From Leptolyngbya sp. NIES-2104 (GTDB taxonomy: Bacteria; Cyanobacteriota; Cyanobacteriia; Leptolyngbyales; Leptolyngbyaceae): 64,000 nucleotides of DNA. A program made the translations under genes and the position numbers. The notes beneath the pieces are model-generated. The model had not been told where the DNA came from, did not search any database, and worked only from the letters and a program-made list of their open reading frames with translations. The DNA lies in contig NZ_BBWW01000001.1 of the NCBI RefSeq assembly GCF_001485215.1, positions 3,038,001 through 3,102,000 on the forward strand. Direction: 5' to 3'. Of this stretch, positions 42,920-51,386 are shown one piece after another (position 1 is the stretch's first letter; every line of letters starts with the position of its first letter).

Positions 42920-43113
42920 GATTCAGTCAAAGTTTATGAATCTTCGCTTTATGCAACTGTTCACGTGCCCCTTGAAATAAGTGTTGATTTGGTTGCACGA
43001 GGTTTCTGTCGAAATTGGAGGCAATATCAAGCAGCTCCATAAATTCATTGAGAGGCATTTTAAGTTGAGACAAGTAGGAGATCAAGGTTATAGAGCAGTA
43101 AGGGTAAATTGCA
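42920..43113. other. Region without recognised gene
   Basis: No product is recognised. It is AT-rich toward the right and runs into an IS5-type remnant; part of it may be the left flank of that element, but I see no inverted ends. Confidence 0.35.
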
Positions 43114-43336
43114 ATGAGTCAACTCGGATTTTGGGATTGGGAAGACTGTCAAAGCCAGCTCAATAGGAAGAAGGGTTTACTGGTTCGACTCAATGAAATC
43201 GTAGATCGGGAAACGATTCGCACTCAACTAGAGCGAATTCATGACAATTCACATCAAGCGTCAAGCAGGACGCAAGCAGCTTGATGTGATGTTCAAGCTC
43301 TTGGTGTTGCAGCAGTTGTACACCATCAGCGATAAC
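43114..43336 (+). pseudogene. IS5-family transposase remnant, frameshifted
   Basis: MSQLGFWDWEDCQSQLNRKK to LERIHDNS in one frame, then GRKQLDVMFKLLVLQQLYTI and SD in another. These match the N-terminal part of cyanobacterial IS5-family transposases. A frameshift separates them near 43265, and the catalytic domain is missing. Confidence 0.75.
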
Positions 43337-43359
43337 AAGACAAAGTTAAAGGTGGAAAT

Positions 43360-44070
43360 ATGACATCTACTCAATATCAGATTGGCCTTGTGCTTTATCC
43401 TGGCCTAACGCAACTTGATTTGACTGGTCCTTATCAGGTGTTCGCATTCATGCCAGATACGCAGGTGCATCTTTTATGGAAGACGTTAGAGCCAGTGAAA
43501 AGCAGCGAGGGCTTGAGTCTTTTACCCACCATGACGTTTGAGCAGTGCCCTGCCCTTGATGTGCTATGTGTTCCCGGTGGAGCGATCGGACAGGTGGAAA
43601 TGATGCGCGATGAAGAAGTGTTGAATTTTTTGCGACAGCAAGGCGAGACCGCCAAGTTCATCACTTCTGTTTGCACTGGCTCTTTGATTTTGGTGGCGGC
43701 AGGGTTGCTGCAAGGTTATCGAGCCGCTTGTCACTGGGCATTTCGCGACCAGCTTGCCATGCTAGGCGTCGAGGTGAGAACAGAGCGAATTGTAATCGAT
43801 CGCAACCGCATCACAGGTGGCGGGGTCACGGCGGGAATTGACTTTGGGCTACTTGTTGCCGCAAAGCTCGTTGGTGAAGAAACTGCCAAAGTGATTCAGC
43901 TTGTACTGGAGTACAATCCAGCACCGCCCTTTGATGCAGGTTCACCCGAAACAGCAGGAGAGGCAATCGTCGAAAAATTCAACCAGATGGGCAGACCGCT
44001 ACAAACCGTATCACTCGCGCAAACTCGGCAAACAGCCGATCGCTTCGCTTGGGTTTATCCGTCTAATTGA
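43360..44070 (+). CDS. DJ-1/PfpI family protein, isonitrile hydratase-like
   Basis: 236 residues. IGLVLYPGLTQLDLTGPYQV, then LDVLCVPGGAIGQVEMMRDE and FITSVCTGSLILVAAGLLQG with the nucleophile Cys in VCTGS. RITGGGVTAGIDFGLLVA is the typical C-terminal block. This arrangement fits the isonitrile hydratase-type branch (InhA) of the DJ-1 family. The substrate is not certain. The gene is plus-strand, after the IS5 remnant; AAGGTGG lies before the ATG. Confidence 0.85.
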   Translation: MTSTQYQIGLVLYPGLTQLDLTGPYQVFAFMPDTQVHLLWKTLEPVKSSEGLSLLPTMTFEQCPALDVLCVPGGAIGQVEMMRDEEVLNFLRQQGETAKFITSVCTGSLILVAAGLLQGYRAACHWAFRDQLAMLGVEVRTERIVIDRNRITGGGVTAGIDFGLLVAAKLVGEETAKVIQLVLEYNPAPPFDAGSPETAGEAIVEKFNQMGRPLQTVSLAQTRQTADRFAWVYPSN

Positions 44071-44280
44071 GAAGACCTGGATGGGCAATTGGTGACAAGT
44101 CGCTTGTGTGCCAACTGTCCAAAATCAAGCAATTCAATCGAAATCGACGGTGGTGCATCAAAGAATTGTTGGATACGTGACGATGTCCTGCCAGATCTAA
44201 GCTCGCTCAGGAGTTTTGCTCGCCCCACTGCTGTAGTTTTCAATTGGCTATGTTGCCAGATCTAATTGAAGTAACCCACC
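44071..44280. other. Intergenic region, no gene recognised
   Basis: The words GCCAGATCTAA occur twice (about 44192 and 44250). Nothing coding is recognised. Confidence 0.3.
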
Positions 44281-44436
44281 CCTAATCGCATTGAGCAAGA
44301 CACCGAGCGCGACTTCTACTTGTCGGCTCAGGAGGCGGTGGAGTACAGCTTGATTGACCAGGTGATCGATCGTCACTCGATCGAAACTGATTTCATCAGC
44401 AGTCGTGAAGTGACGACAGCACTCACCTCTAAATAG
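44281..44436 (+). pseudogene. clpP: C-terminal remnant of clpP
   Basis: The frame reads [20 protein letters not shown], then [14 protein letters not shown] and on to a stop. It matches the end of ClpP, where RDxxMSAxEAxxYGLID is conserved. The catalytic Ser-His-Asp residues precede this part and are absent. A strong hairpin follows, as expected at the end of a former operon. Confidence 0.75.
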
Positions 44437-44453
44437 AACCTAAAAAGAAATGT

Positions 44454-44491
44454 CCCAACGATGCTAGTTAGTGTCCTTTAGCATCGTTGGG
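44454..44491 (+). terminator. Strong hairpin after clpP remnant
   Basis: CCCAACGATGCTA pairs perfectly with TAGCATCGTTGGG around a 12-base loop. No run of T follows, so its action as an intrinsic terminator is uncertain; it may be an RNA-stabilising stem. It overlaps the region upstream of the GNAT gene start. Confidence 0.5.
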
Positions 44492-44512
44492 TACTCACTA
44501 AAAAGCGGGTTT

Positions 44513-44959
44513 ATGCAAATGACGAAAATTCGGCTTGCGCAATTGAGTGATGCTAAGGCTTTATTGACACTTGCTCAAGGGTTGGCAACAACATTTGTTG
44601 TTGAGCCGCAGGCGTTTGATATCGCTCTGCCAGAAATTCTCGCTGATTCGTCAAGCTATTTGGCTGTGGCAGTTCACAATGACGACAACCGGGCAGGCGA
44701 AGTCGAACCTGTAGGCTATATCCTTGGCTTCCATCACTTCACGTTCTACGCGAACGGACGAGTCGCTTGGGTTGCAGAGATTGTCGTTCACGAAACGTTC
44801 CGCAGAAGAGGAATTGGAACATTACTGATGCAGAGTTTTGAAGCATGGGCAGCTGGTCAAGATGCAAAGATCGTTGCCCTCTCTAGCCGTCGCGCAGTTC
44901 CGTTTTATGAAGCATTGGGGTATGAAGAATCTGCACGCTACCTGCGAAAGTTTCTCTAA
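44513..44959 (+). CDS. GNAT family N-acetyltransferase
   Basis: 148 residues from ATG 44513 (ATG 44519 is equally likely). IRLAQLSDAKALLTLAQGLA, AEIVVHETFRRRGIGTLLMQ, ALSSRRAVPFYEALGYEESA. The AcCoA loop RRRGIG is intact. Acceptor unknown. It begins just after the clpP-end hairpin. Confidence 0.85.
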   Translation: MQMTKIRLAQLSDAKALLTLAQGLATTFVVEPQAFDIALPEILADSSSYLAVAVHNDDNRAGEVEPVGYILGFHHFTFYANGRVAWVAEIVVHETFRRRGIGTLLMQSFEAWAAGQDAKIVALSSRRAVPFYEALGYEESARYLRKFL

Positions 44960-45002
44960 ACTAGGAACACAGGCAACTTAATTACAACCTTGGTAAGCAG
45001 CG

Positions 45003-45515
45003 ATGTCTCAACATCTAGCAACTGTTCAATGGCAACGCAATGGCGTGACATTTACCGACCATCAATACAGCCGCGAACATATTTGGCAGTTTGATGGAGG
45101 AATGGAAATTGTCGCATCCGCTTCTCCACAGAATGTTCGAGAACCCTATACCAATCCTGCCTGCGTTGACCCTGAAGAAGCCTTTGTTGCCTCGCTGTCA
45201 AGCTGTCACATGCTCTGGTTCCTCGCAATCGCCGCCAAGCAAAAGTTTGTGGTTGAGCGGTATCTCGATCGAGCCGTTGGCATATTGGAAAAGGACGAAG
45301 CTGGAAACCTTGCGATCACCCAGGTTCGCCTCCGTCCAGAAATCATGTTTGCTGGAGACGACCAGCCAACCGACCAGCAAGTTGAAGAAATGCACGAGGC
45401 AGCTCACGATCGCTGCTTTCTGGCGAATTCTGTGAAGACGCAAATCCTAGTGGAAGCCGTCACATCCTTACAGCAATGTGGGGGTTGTTCGAGCCGTTCT
45501 CTGCTATTCGAGTAA
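45003..45515 (+). CDS. OsmC family protein
   Basis: 170 residues. FVASLSSCHMLWFLAIAAKQ has the first peroxidatic Cys region and HDRCFLANSVKTQILVE the second, the OsmC/Ohr pair of Cys. ACVDPEEAF precedes. The protein should reduce organic hydroperoxides. It ends with an unusual tail (QQCGGCSSRSLLFE). The gene stands alone after the GNAT gene by 43 bp. Confidence 0.88.
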   Translation: MSQHLATVQWQRNGVTFTDHQYSREHIWQFDGGMEIVASASPQNVREPYTNPACVDPEEAFVASLSSCHMLWFLAIAAKQKFVVERYLDRAVGILEKDEAGNLAITQVRLRPEIMFAGDDQPTDQQVEEMHEAAHDRCFLANSVKTQILVEAVTSLQQCGGCSSRSLLFE

Positions 45516-46046
45516 AGATATTTCAAGGCTTTGTTTTTTAGATGACTGTTCAGTCAGTGTTACAGGGCATCATGCTGATGTATTCGACTTACCCCAAAAG
45601 TTTTCCGCTTAATCAGGTTAAAGTTCAAGTCATTCAGGAGTTTTGCAACGATTTCTAAATTCGATAGGCAGGTATGATCATTGCTTATCTTCATTCTGTT
45701 CCCAATCTTTCTTGGTAGCTTCATTTGCGGGAAACAAACATTCAACTTTGGCGGAGTTCTGCCACCCGTCCTGCAATCGGTATTCGTTGCAGATTGGGAT
45801 ACCAATGAGTCGCGCTACAGTTTTTGCGATCAAGCCGCAATGACTCTGGAAGTGCAGTCATTGCGCTCAGATCATAACTTCGCCCCTGACACAGCCATTT
45901 AAGCCGTCGCCATAGCACTCAGGAAGAACATGATGAAGCAAAACTTGACCGCGTGCTGAATATCATCCTACCTCCCGCAGCCCGAGACTTCTGGTACAAA
46001 TAGTTGTTACAGTTACAGTAAGCGATCACACGATAGGAGCAAGAAA
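45516..46046. other. 531-bp region, no intact gene
   Basis: No complete gene recognised. On the minus strand a frame of 45 or so codons (AKTVARLIGIPICNEYRLQD region) looks protein-like but unassigned. On the plus strand 45923-46003 reads EEHDEAKLDRVLNIILPPAA, then RDFWYK and a stop, probably the end of a lost gene. The AAGATATTT to TTTTTTAG stretch at 45513-45541 may be a termination region for the OsmC gene. Confidence 0.4.
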
Positions 46047-46475
46047 ATGAAACTACCATTTACAGGTGGTTGCATGTGCGGTGAAATTCGCTATGAATGT
46101 TTGGCAGAACCAATGGTGACGGCAAATTGCCACTGTCGAGATTGCCAACGGGTATCAGGGAGTGCGTTTCTCGCTGGGTTTATTGTGCCACTCAATGCAG
46201 TGGCGATCGTAGGAGAAGTTAGATACTACGATGTTATCGGAGATAGCGGCAACATCATCAGTCGGGGCTTTTGTCCAACCTGTGGTTCTCGATTATTTGG
46301 TAAGCGGGCAACGGGTGATCTGCTCAGCATTACAGCCGCGAGTCTAGATGATCCAAGCTGGTTTCGTCCCACGATGGATTGCTACACCGCCAGTGCCCAA
46401 CCCTGGGATTATATGAATCCAGATTTGCCGAAGTTTGCTCAATTTCCGCCGCTTGATGCTTCTGTAGCAGACTGA
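46047..46475 (+). CDS. GFA family protein
   Basis: 142 residues. GGCMCGEIRYEC, NCHCRDCQRVSGSAF and GFCPTCGSRLFG give the zinc Cys set of the Gfa/CENP-V fold. The C-terminal DDPSWFRPTMDCYTASAQPW is the block found in the remnant at 17970. GGAGCAAG lies before the ATG. Substrate unknown. Confidence 0.9.
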   Translation: MKLPFTGGCMCGEIRYECLAEPMVTANCHCRDCQRVSGSAFLAGFIVPLNAVAIVGEVRYYDVIGDSGNIISRGFCPTCGSRLFGKRATGDLLSITAASLDDPSWFRPTMDCYTASAQPWDYMNPDLPKFAQFPPLDASVAD

Positions 46476-46597
46476 ATTCAGCAGGGCTAGTGGTATGAAG
46501 CAGACGGTAGTGCCATTTAGGAAAAAACAGGAGAAATCAGCAGACTTTGTGCCACGACTTCCCGTCGGCATTGTTCATTGTAGTCATGGATAAAGTT

Positions 46598-47498
46598 CTA
46601 AATGGCGCTGATATGATTGTCCAGCTTCTTCGAGAATGACAAGGTTTTTCGGACTAAGTGGGACACTCGTTGTCGTAAGGTATTGTTGAAGCGCTCAATG
46701 TAACTGGTCAGCCTGCTCTCTTTGCCGACGGCTCGATGTCGCTTGCTTGGCAGTGCAACCGGGTAGGACACCCAGAAATCGGTGTAACACACCGCACACT
46801 GCCGATACAGGGCGGGTAAGGACTGCCACAGGGCTTTGGCGGATTCCCCAGAACGATCGCCCACATAATAAACGACAATTTCACGAGTTTCGACATCAAT
46901 GGCTAACCAGACCCATTGTTCGTTGCCTTTATCATCTACAAACGACCACATTTCATCGATCTGCACCGTCAATCGTCGTCGCGCTTTCGGTTGCACTTGG
47001 ACTCGCTGAGGCACCGTGGCGTAGCAGGCATTGATGTACTGAGGTGATCCAGCTTCCACTGATTTGCAAGCTGCGAGCAATGCCTACTAGTGGAATCTTT
47101 TCGAGCAACATTCGCTTAATCGTGGCTTTGGTATCATCGCTAATTCGTCTCCAGTTTGGCTTTTCAACGAACTACCGTCCACAGGCGCAACATTTGTAAT
47201 TCTGGTTGCCGTGGCGAGTTATTAGACGACAGCGACATTGGCGGGTTGGCGACAGCCAGGAATCCTGCCAGACAGTCGATCATACGTGTCGCGACAACTA
47301 TGATCGGAGCCGAAAGCTATACATGGCGAGAGATCTACGGTATCAACATTTAGAAGTCTCATTTGTCGATCGTACTTTTAGAGCAGGTTTCCTGGCTGTC
47401 GTCCCGCCGATCATGGTTGTCATTTAACAGCGAGTCGTCCCATTCTTATTGATGTCATTCAAGCCACAGGTCGGACAAGTGAGTAAAGGTTTAATCAT
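46598..47498 (-). pseudogene. IS1-family transposase, multiply broken
   Basis: The C-terminal frame (46598-47080) is whole and typical: RRRLTVQIDEMWSFVDDKGN, QWVWLAIDVETREI, CAVCYTDFWVSYPVALPSKR and YIERFNNTLRQRVSHLVRKT. The upstream zinc-finger frame starts at ATG 47498 (LLTCPTCGLNDINKNGTTR), is cut by the 210-bp insert, and resumes HGNQNYKCCACGR, TAG (47174-47172), FVEKPNWRRISDDTK. The TAG replaces the usual Gln. A frame change joins the two halves, as in IS1 insA/insB. It is not functional. Confidence 0.85.
47220..47429. mobile_element. 210-bp MITE-like element inside the IS1 element
   Basis: It begins TATTAGACGACAGC and ends, inverted, TGTTAAATGACAAC. Long imperfect terminal repeats of about 45 bp share CGACAGCCAGGA and GGCGGG. 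GCGAGT is duplicated at both sides (47214-47219 and 47430-47435). Removing the insert with one duplicate restores the zinc-finger reading frame NGTTRHGNQNYKC. It has no transposase of its own. It is younger than the IS1 element it interrupts. Confidence 0.72.
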
Positions 47499-47625
47499 CA
47501 ACGTTGTGAGGTCGTTAGTCTCCGTTCTTTATTCTCGCTCACTCTTTTTTCTACATCCTTCCCTAAATGGCACTACCCGTCCGTTTACGATCGCACATAA
47601 ACGGTTGTCATGCCGTAAAGCGCTG

Positions 47626-48208
47626 TTAACCGTGCTTCCAGGTTTGTCGTGTGAGTTGCCATTCAATTGAGTGCCACCCTCGTTCTTGCATCCAGTCTGG
47701 GCTGGGTGGCGTTGAGATCGCCACCAATCCATAGCGTTGAGCCAACCGCGTTAACCCATCTATTGGCACTCACAGAAATGCCGCGAATCTCCTGGAGATC
47801 TAGATCGCGAAATCCAAACTCAATCAAAGCTGCCGCAATTTCGATGGCGTAGGCATAGCGTTCCCAGAACTGCGGCGCTAGTTCTATCCCCAGTTCAGCC
47901 CAATCAGAATTGTTCTGCTCGCGGCGCAGTCCAGCGCAGCCGATAAGTTGTGGCGATCGCCGATCGCATCGCGCTACGGCGCTCGCGCAGCGGGCAAGCC
48001 GATCGACAACTGCCAACTGATAGTGCCGACGAGGAGACTCTGCTGTCCATTGACTGAAAAGCTGGAGCAATTCATGGCTGAAGCTGCTGGTGACTTCTGC
48101 TGCTGCACAAAATTCAGCATAGCGAGGGTCTGCACGATAGGCAGAAAATGCAGGTTCATCTGCTGGGATAAAGTCGCGCAACAAAAATCGCTGGGTGACA
48201 ATTTCCAT
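47626..48208 (-). pseudogene. GNAT (RimJ-type) gene with in-frame repeat insertion and frameshift
   Basis: MEIVTQRFLLRDFIPADEPA to NRWVNA matches the intact paralogue at 52293. Two lesions are visible. First, 13 or so residues (ARCASAVARCDRR) not in the paralogue are encoded by a GC-rich palindromic segment near 47945-47995 inserted after QLAVVDRL. Second, one extra G near 47745 shifts the frame; the other frame continues LAQRYGLVAISTPPSPDWMQ and ERGWHSIEWQLTRQTW to TAA at 47626, as the paralogue does. The uncorrected frame stops at 47663 after 181 residues. Confidence 0.75.
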
Positions 48209-48226
48209 AGTCAGTCCGTTTAGTGT

Positions 48227-48607
48227 TCACCTGACCCACTGGACAAGTTGAATCACAACACCATTTGGATCGCTCACCTGAAAGAATCGCTCTCCCCAGG
48301 GTTCGGTCTCGATCGCAGTAGTAATTGGTACACCTTCTGATTGGATTCGCGCATATTCTCGATCGATGTCATCGACCACAAAGACAACAAGCAGACCGTC
48401 CGCTCGATGTCCTTGCATCTGAATCGGTTTAAAGCTTGCCAGTCCCGTCCGAAGAAAGATCAAATTAAAGCCAGCATCGGGTCTGGAAAGAGAGATAAAG
48501 CCCTCGGCTGACATTTCTTCGTGGAAGCCAAAATGCTGCTTGACAAATGTTGCCGATGCCGTCACATCATCCACGTTGAGTGAAAGCGCTGATGCCGTAA
48601 TTTGCAT
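48227..48607 (-). CDS. VOC family protein
   Basis: 126 residues. ITASALSLNVDDVTASATFV, FHEEMSAEGFISLSRPDAGF, then DGLLVVFVVDDIDREYARIQ and RFFQVSDPNGVVIQLVQWV. A glyoxalase-like VOC protein, intact, and the likely source of the truncated copy at 16754. It lies between a broken GNAT gene and an AraC gene on the same strand; the AraC gene may regulate it. Confidence 0.88.
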   Translation of the reverse strand: MQITASALSLNVDDVTASATFVKQHFGFHEEMSAEGFISLSRPDAGFNLIFLRTGLASFKPIQMQGHRADGLLVVFVVDDIDREYARIQSEGVPITTAIETEPWGERFFQVSDPNGVVIQLVQWVR

Positions 48608-48687
48608 GAGATTTCAATGACTTTGCTTAGATTATTCCCTGTCAGCATGACACAGGACTCAGATCCAGGAATTGTAAAAAAGTGACC

Positions 48688-49524
48688 TTAATGGGGCAAC
48701 TCCACATGGCAGGGATGAAAGCCTCGTTGGGATAGATACTCGGTCGGCGTACAATCCGCGAATGCCCGAAACTCGTGAATCAGGTGTGCCTGATCGAAAT
48801 AGCCACAGGTGAAAACAACATCCATCCAGTCAACCTGGTTTTTCCCTGGCAGCAGATTCAAAACCTGCTGAAACCGCTGAATGCGACAAAACAGCTTTGG
48901 CGTTAATCCGACCTGGTTCCGAAAGAGCTGGTTGAAATGGCGGGTACTGAATCCAATTTGATCGGCTACGGCACTCATGGTTGGCAGCCTGGATCGCTGA
49001 AACTGCTGCAAGGCAAAATCGACAGCAGGATGGCGATTGGGCGATCCAGAACGAATCAGCTTCGCTGACCGCAGCATCTGCATCAAAAATTTTTCTAGCA
49101 CCTGAAACCGAGTTGCTGGGGTAGATACTTGCAGTAGGCGATCGCGCAATTCTGCGGCATGACCTTTCCACAATTCATTCAATGAAATATTTTCATTATG
49201 GAGTTCACCAGCAGCTAAACCCAGGAATGCAATCCCTCCTGCGGGTCTGAAATGCACACCCATTGCAGATGTTTTGCGATCGACCTGGACAATAAAACTC
49301 TCAGAATGGGTGCCGCAAAGCATTGTGCCATTGGTGCTGCCGCACTGGACTCGATGGCGATCAAATAGTGGAATGCTGTCTTCACGGAGATTAATGACTA
49401 ATTCCATTGTCCCCATGGGCAGCAATCGGGTCTGTACTACTGACGGATGCTCACCTTCTCTTAGCCAAAAGAATTCGATGAACTGTGAGAGGGGCGATGG
49501 GGGAATATAAGTTTGATAAATCAT
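48688..49524 (-). CDS. AraC family regulator with DUF6597-like N-terminus
   Basis: 278 residues. The N-terminal part (YIPPSPLSQFIEFFWLREGE to HFRPAGGIAFLG) is the DUF6597 sensing module, and the C-terminal HTH pair is LPTMSAVADQIGFSTRHFNQ, LFRNQVGLTPKLFCRIQRFQ, VDWMDVVFTCGYFDQAHLIH and FADCTPTEYL. A transcription factor acting on nearby detoxification genes is likely. The VOC gene on the same strand is 80 bp downstream. Confidence 0.9.
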   Translation of the reverse strand: MIYQTYIPPSPLSQFIEFFWLREGEHPSVVQTRLLPMGTMELVINLREDSIPLFDRHRVQCGSTNGTMLCGTHSESFIVQVDRKTSAMGVHFRPAGGIAFLGLAAGELHNENISLNELWKGHAAELRDRLLQVSTPATRFQVLEKFLMQMLRSAKLIRSGSPNRHPAVDFALQQFQRSRLPTMSAVADQIGFSTRHFNQLFRNQVGLTPKLFCRIQRFQQVLNLLPGKNQVDWMDVVFTCGYFDQAHLIHEFRAFADCTPTEYLSQRGFHPCHVELPH

Positions 49525-49704
49525 TGCTGTTTAGTCACCTGCTAACAATTGACAGTGTATTGACCAGACTTGCTCCTACCGCATCACCTTTTTGGCTTAA
49601 CATCTCTATACCGTTTACTCATCGCACGCACCCGATCGATCATTGCTGGAACTCGGCAGAATGACTGAACGCCCTGATTGAATTGACAACGTTGTGCAGC
49701 CTTT
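49525..49704. other. Intergenic region, no gene recognised
   Basis: A minus-strand frame contains MIDRVRAMSKRYRDVKPKR, which I cannot assign. Otherwise nothing is recognised. Confidence 0.35.
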
Positions 49705-50160
49705 CTACTGCTGTCGTTCTGCAAACTCAGAGAGCAGCGCTGGATAATTCTCTGGCAATGGAAGTTTGTTAAAGCTATGGATAGCAGGTGTCGTTGCCCA
49801 AGGCAGCTTTTCGTCCGTGTAGGTCTCAATAAAAGGACTAAAAGCTTGGGCATCCTCCATCATCGTTGCTCGGACATTGACAAATTCATCCATTCCTTCT
49901 GGACGTGTGAACAGCCAACTCATGCAGTGTTCACAAAAGTAATGACGCGTTGCACCCTGTAGTCCACCGATGACAGGTTCACCCAACGTTACGTTGAATC
50001 CATTGCTGGGATAAAGTGCGCTCAAGCTAAAGGCGCTTGCAGTCATGCGCTGGCATCCCGTACAGTGACACGCCATGGTCATTAGGGGTTCTGAATTGAC
50101 TTCAAATTGAACCCGCCCGCACCTACATTGACCCGTTCGATGAGAATTACTGTTTGTCAT
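49705..50160 (-). CDS. GFA family protein
   Basis: 151 residues. [27 protein letters not shown] and [12 protein letters not shown] are the zinc motifs, but the third pair CEHC is followed by MSWLF instead of GSxLF. This version is typical of the branch with substrates unknown. It is one of five intact GFA genes in the window. Confidence 0.87.
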   Translation of the reverse strand: MTNSNSHRTGQCRCGRVQFEVNSEPLMTMACHCTGCQRMTASAFSLSALYPSNGFNVTLGEPVIGGLQGATRHYFCEHCMSWLFTRPEGMDEFVNVRATMMEDAQAFSPFIETYTDEKLPWATTPAIHSFNKLPLPENYPALLSEFAERQQ

Positions 50161-50312
50161 CGTTGACTCCTTATCGCTGTCACGACACCATCATTATGCT
50201 TGACGTTCAACAGCTTAACGATCGAGCTAACTGAATGTAGGTAACCTCTACCACTCAAAGGACAATTCTATGCTCCGTTCTAGTTCAGCAATTGGGTGGG
50301 CAATAGGTTTGG

Positions 50313-50603
50313 TTACGGCTTCTTTGCAAATAGATAAGCGCGGCAAGTCTGAACCTCGACATCAGGATATGGGTCTCTTTCGACTGCTTCCTCTAACTCA
50401 AAGCCTGCCGTCCGAAGCTCCTCTTTATATCCGGAACCACACCCTAAATCACAGATTTCTCCAATGCTGTCTACCTTCTCAATGAACCAATCTAACATCT
50501 TGCGGTCAAACGGCTTCCTGTCCAACTCCGCATAAAACCGCTTGGCGTATGCTTCCGCCACACGGTCGTAACTGTTTTGCAACGCTGTCTGCGATCGTTC
50601 CAT
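50313..50603 (-). pseudogene. SAM methyltransferase with internal deletion
   Basis: MERSQTALQNSYDRVAEAYA to GEICDLGCGSGY joins directly to KEELRTAGFELEEAVERDPY and PDVEVQTCRAYLFAKKP. The intact homologue at 59825-60466 has about 110 more residues between these points, so motif II and the substrate part are lost while the frame is kept. Motif I (DLGCGSG) remains. The 3' flank (GCCCACCC) resembles the attC-like site 3 after the intact copy, and the 5' flank has GTTGAGC in both. Confidence 0.85.
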
Positions 50604-50682
50604 TGGTTCACCCTCCACAAGTTCAAGCAAAGCTGCTCAACGCCGCGTTTAGCCGCAACGCGAAGGGCGCGGTAACCCGATC

Positions 50683-51237
50683 TTAGTCGTCTTGCATCCA
50701 GATTCGACCGCGAATGCCTGCATCCAGCGCATAGAGAAGCATGTCCAACCGACTGCTCCCCACCTGACGAGCGGGCATCTGCTGCAAGACTTCGCACACT
50801 TCAGGGGTGGCGTGCTCGACCGCCCAACAAACCTCGCTATCACCGATGCTGGGATCGCTGGCGTGATTGAGTTCCAATGCCAGTGCGGCATAGGCCGCTG
50901 GGCCAAGAATGTGCTTTGTTTGGTGGACGGTCGCCAACGGATGCGTGTAGGCGATCGCTGCTGCAAGACTCGCGGCGCGAGCAGCAGCTACCGCAGCGGG
51001 ATTGCTGGCTTCACGTGCAGCAGCATTTGCCCTCCAAGCAAGGGAGCGTAACTGAGCCGTGCGCTTTCCTCCACAGGCAAACTCCCGGATGCCTTCAATT
51101 GCCGCACAGGGTCGGGAATCTAAATCAACATGCGTCTCATACACCGACAGTGCCCGCTCAGCGCAATCCGCAGCCCAGCTTCCCAGGAACCTGAGGGACT
51201 CCAAGCTCAACGTGATCGGGTTGGACTCACGACCCAT
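50683..51237 (-). CDS. Imm5-like immunity protein family
   Basis: 184 residues. ITLSLESLRFLGSWAADCAE, ACGGKRTAQLRSLAWRANAA, AREASNPAAVAAARAASLAA, IAYTHPLATVHQTKHILGPA and YALDAGIRGR. This Ala-rich helical protein matches the Imm-5-like putative immunity family. No toxin gene of a polymorphic system is recognised nearby, so it may be an orphan gained by transfer. AGGAGG lies before the ATG. Confidence 0.75.
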   Translation of the reverse strand: MGRESNPITLSLESLRFLGSWAADCAERALSVYETHVDLDSRPCAAIEGIREFACGGKRTAQLRSLAWRANAAAREASNPAAVAAARAASLAAAIAYTHPLATVHQTKHILGPAAYAALALELNHASDPSIGDSEVCWAVEHATPEVCEVLQQMPARQVGSSRLDMLLYALDAGIRGRIWMQDD

Positions 51238-51386
51238 CCTTCACCTCCTGACAATGCGGGTATCACTGGGCTACGAGCGGTTCCACAAGGATGCTTAACG
51301 CTGCTCATCCACTGCTAATGAACTCTTAATCCCACAGACTAACCTGAATACGATCGGGTGTATGGACTATGTTAGCTGGATCAAAC

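Larger units (their letters stand above)
46506..47577 (-). mobile_element. IS1-family element, degraded, with internal insertion
   Basis: Ends are GGTAGTGCCATTTAGG (46506-46521) and its inverse CCTAAATGGCACTACC (47562-47577), a perfect 16-bp inverted repeat. The element is 1072 bp, including a 210-bp insert (47220-47429) and a 6-bp duplication. No target duplication is visible beside the ends (flanks AAGCAGAC and CGTCCGTT), so the flanks may have been rearranged. Confidence 0.85.

Noticed and set aside
44192..44260. Repeat of GCCAGATCTAA as element ends
   Set aside because: Same orientation and only 11 bp; no inverted partner or duplication.
45198..45435. Frames antisense or shifted to the OsmC gene
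   Set aside because: They lie wholly inside the OsmC coding region and have no ribosome site.
49584..49853. Minus-strand frame continuing past the GFA gene
   Set aside because: It overlaps the GFA gene in another frame; the end segment is unassigned.
50877..51194. Plus-strand frames antisense to the Imm5-like gene
   Set aside because: Ala-rich coding DNA leaves long antisense frames by composition; no family match.
51293..51299. GCTTAAC as a further attC core near the Arr gene
   Set aside because: A GTTRRRY core is present on the minus strand, but no partner RYYYAAC and no foldable arms could be found at the right distance.
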